This document shows positions 5,954 through 7,203 of a stretch of DNA of 7,203 bases, one piece after another. The stretch's first letter is position 1. Each line of letters begins with the position of its first letter. The stretch is from an uncultured Alphaproteobacteria bacterium. GTDB taxonomy: Bacteria > Pseudomonadota > Alphaproteobacteria > Paracaedibacterales > CAIULA01. The position numbers and the translations under genes were made by a program. Under the pieces are notes generated by a model, which searched no databases, had not been told where the DNA came from, and was given only the letters and a program-made list of their open reading frames with translations. Location of the stretch: assembly GCA_903905285.1 (NCBI GenBank), contig CAIVFQ010000083.1, positions 1 through 7,203 of the forward strand, in the 5' to 3' direction.

Positions 5954-7015
5954 CTATCTTTGGTTAGGATACTCATATTTCGTCACCCATTCTCGCCAAG
6001 TGTGGTGCCCATATCCATCGTGTGCTGTTGCGTAGGCGTAAAAGCGATGAATAAAGTGAAGACGTTTTTCTGCTTCTTCCTTTTCAATTTGGGTGCTTTT
6101 AGCGGTATTTTCCAGGTCTTTGCCACCTAAAGCCATTTGTCTGTCAATCAAGCTTCTTAGGCTTAAGGCAGAGTGGTTTCTTAAAATATCATACATTAAG
6201 AAAAAGGTTGAGGTTCGCCCTTTGCCACCATGACAATGAAAATGAATCCAATTGCGCGCGGGCAGGCTTCCAACCAATTCAAGAAATTTATCAATAGTGA
6301 CATCGTCGGGACTGCAGTGGTCTTGTACACCCAAACGAACATAACGAACGCCCATTTGTGTGGATAACATTTCCTCGGTCATAAGTCTGTCGACAAGTGT
6401 TTTGTGAACTTCAGATTTGGTAATAGCGCCATTTGTTCCCTTCTCAAGGATCTTATGAATCAAAAGTTGATCCGCTTTCTCAAGATGTTTTTTGATTTCC
6501 ATTTCTTGGCTTAAAATTTCCTCAGCGGTTTGTCCTGCGTATCCAGCCAAATAGGGCGTGAAAATAGCAAAAGGTCGACCATTAGCAAAAAAGTGTTGTT
6601 CTTTTCTTAGGTCAACAATGAAGAAATCTGACCGTTTGATGGTTTCATTTACGGTGACGTCTTGAACGATTGTTGCAATTTGGTTGGCAGTAAATTGACT
6701 GCTTCCCGAAATACAGAGTTTGTCTAGCCCTGTTTTGCAAACGAACGACCCCGATACGGTTTGGGTTGTTGATCGAAAGGCGTTTGGATGTGGATTATCT
6801 TGATCGGGCTGTTCCTTTTTATTTGCTTTTTCATCAAAAACGAACAGTGGCCCTTGCAGGGTTTGTTTTAATGATTCCGGTAGAAAGGGATTATCTTCCG
6901 CGCAATTAATTAAAGGGCTGTTCGCAAATGTGATAATCACAAAGGAACAAAGGAACCGATACCGAATTGCCCATTTTGTTTTTTTAGGGGATGGATGACC
7001 ATAGAAAACTGACAT
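5954..7015 (-). CDS. Exported PTP-like phytase / inositol polyphosphate phosphatase
   Basis: A 353-residue cysteine phosphatase of the protein-tyrosine-phosphatase-like phytase family, which removes phosphates from myo-inositol hexakisphosphate. The active-site P-loop is intact: HCHGGKGRT at 260-268, nucleophile C261 and phosphate-binding R267 (CX5R). The upstream segment YVRLGVQDHCSPDD (225-238) matches the family's general-acid loop, with D232-H233 and P236. The N-terminal partial-barrel stretch FFIVDLRKEQHFFANGRP (131-148) also fits. Residues about 20-38 are hydrophobic after a basic region, a Sec-type signal. C38 follows LIN, a poor lipobox, so lipidation is doubtful. A GAGGAAAG ribosome site supports the ATG at 7015. 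Export suggests periplasmic or extracellular phytate or phosphoinositide degradation. In a host-associated bacterium an effector role is possible, but I infer that only from context. A generic dual-specificity phosphatase is the main alternative. Confidence 0.85.
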   Translation of the reverse strand: MSVFYGHPSPKKTKWAIRYRFLCSFVIITFANSPLINCAEDNPFLPESLKQTLQGPLFVFDEKANKKEQPDQDNPHPNAFRSTTQTVSGSFVCKTGLDKLCISGSSQFTANQIATIVQDVTVNETIKRSDFFIVDLRKEQHFFANGRPFAIFTPYLAGYAGQTAEEILSQEMEIKKHLEKADQLLIHKILEKGTNGAITKSEVHKTLVDRLMTEEMLSTQMGVRYVRLGVQDHCSPDDVTIDKFLELVGSLPARNWIHFHCHGGKGRTSTFFLMYDILRNHSALSLRSLIDRQMALGGKDLENTAKSTQIEKEEAEKRLHFIHRFYAYATAHDGYGHHTWREWVTKYEYPNQR

Positions 7016-7134
7016 TTTCTTTCCTCTTCCATAAAGATTGAGTCTTTACAGGAGATAGAAATGAAAAGGTAACTACCCAGGTTGGGAAAGAAAAAAGTGT
7101 TTAAAGTTTTGTTCAAATCATTCATAAGTTTTGT

Positions 7135-7203
7135 ATGGATAAAAAAGATAAAGAGATAGAAGCCCTCAAAGAAGAGATAGTCGTACTCAAGGCAGTTATT
7201 GTG
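7135..7203 (+). CDS. Partial reading frame at the right edge, 5' end only
   Basis: An ATG at 7135 opens a frame that runs 23 codons to the window end without a stop, beginning MDKKDKEIEALKEEI. The fragment is highly charged with hydrophobic residues at heptad-like spacing, suggesting an N-terminal coiled coil, as seen in some transposases and many small cytoplasmic proteins. No good Shine-Dalgarno precedes it; TTTAAA (7100-7105) and CATAAG (7123-7128) at a 17-base spacing could be a weak promoter giving a very short leader. It is divergent from the phytase-like gene. Too little is present to name it, and a chance open frame is possible. Confidence 0.4.
   Translation, partial: MDKKDKEIEALKEEIVVLKAVIV

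Noticed and set aside
5940..5961. AAAGAT/ATCTTT hairpin at the end of the phytase-like gene as a terminator
   Set aside because: Six AT-rich pairs overlapping the stop codon with almost no T tract; too weak.
6937..7125. Minus-strand 62-codon frame upstream of and overlapping the phytase-like gene
   Set aside because: Out-of-frame overlap with a gene that has its own good ribosome site; composition looks like translated non-coding DNA.

Overview
The window looks like chromosome from a low-GC (low 40s % by eye) alphaproteobacterium. The gene contents (short-spaced rsmH-ftsL-ftsI, a DUF4424 secreted protein, a protein-tyrosine-phosphatase-like phytase) suggest a host-associated lineage such as the Holosporales. 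That placement is inference from protein style and gene mix, not from a phylogenetic marker comparison.

Left part (1-1260, plus strand): an accessory-looking segment. About 400 AT-rich non-coding bases carry a helically phased array of TGCTAAT repeats. A sigma70-type promoter follows, then a two-gene unit: a 74-residue excisionase/AlpA-like helix-turn-helix protein and a 72-residue basic protein of unknown function. Next come about 320 gene-free bases rich in hairpins. This segment abuts the 3' end of a tRNA-Lys(CTT) gene (1261-1336, minus strand). Together this resembles the end or remnant of an integrative element at a tRNA gene, but no integrase and no duplicated tRNA 3' end were found here.

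Centre (1517-4582, minus strand): a compact cell-division block, rsmH (16S rRNA m4C1402 methyltransferase), ftsL and ftsI (septal transpeptidase PBP3). The junctions are an ATGA stop/start overlap and a 5-base gap. The usual dcw neighbours mraZ (upstream) and murE/murF (downstream) are absent. A perfect TTGACA -35 box upstream of rsmH lies inside a 27-base interrupted palindrome that could be an operator.

Right part (4738-7015, minus strand): two genes for exported proteins, a DUF4424 protein and, upstream of it, a PTP-like phytase with an intact HCHGGKGR P-loop. At the right edge the first 23 codons of a plus-strand reading frame run out of the window.

No wholly new system can be claimed. 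The best leads are the phased repeat array with its excisionase operon, the structured 939-1260 region, the palindrome over the rsmH promoter, and the exported phytase-like phosphatase.
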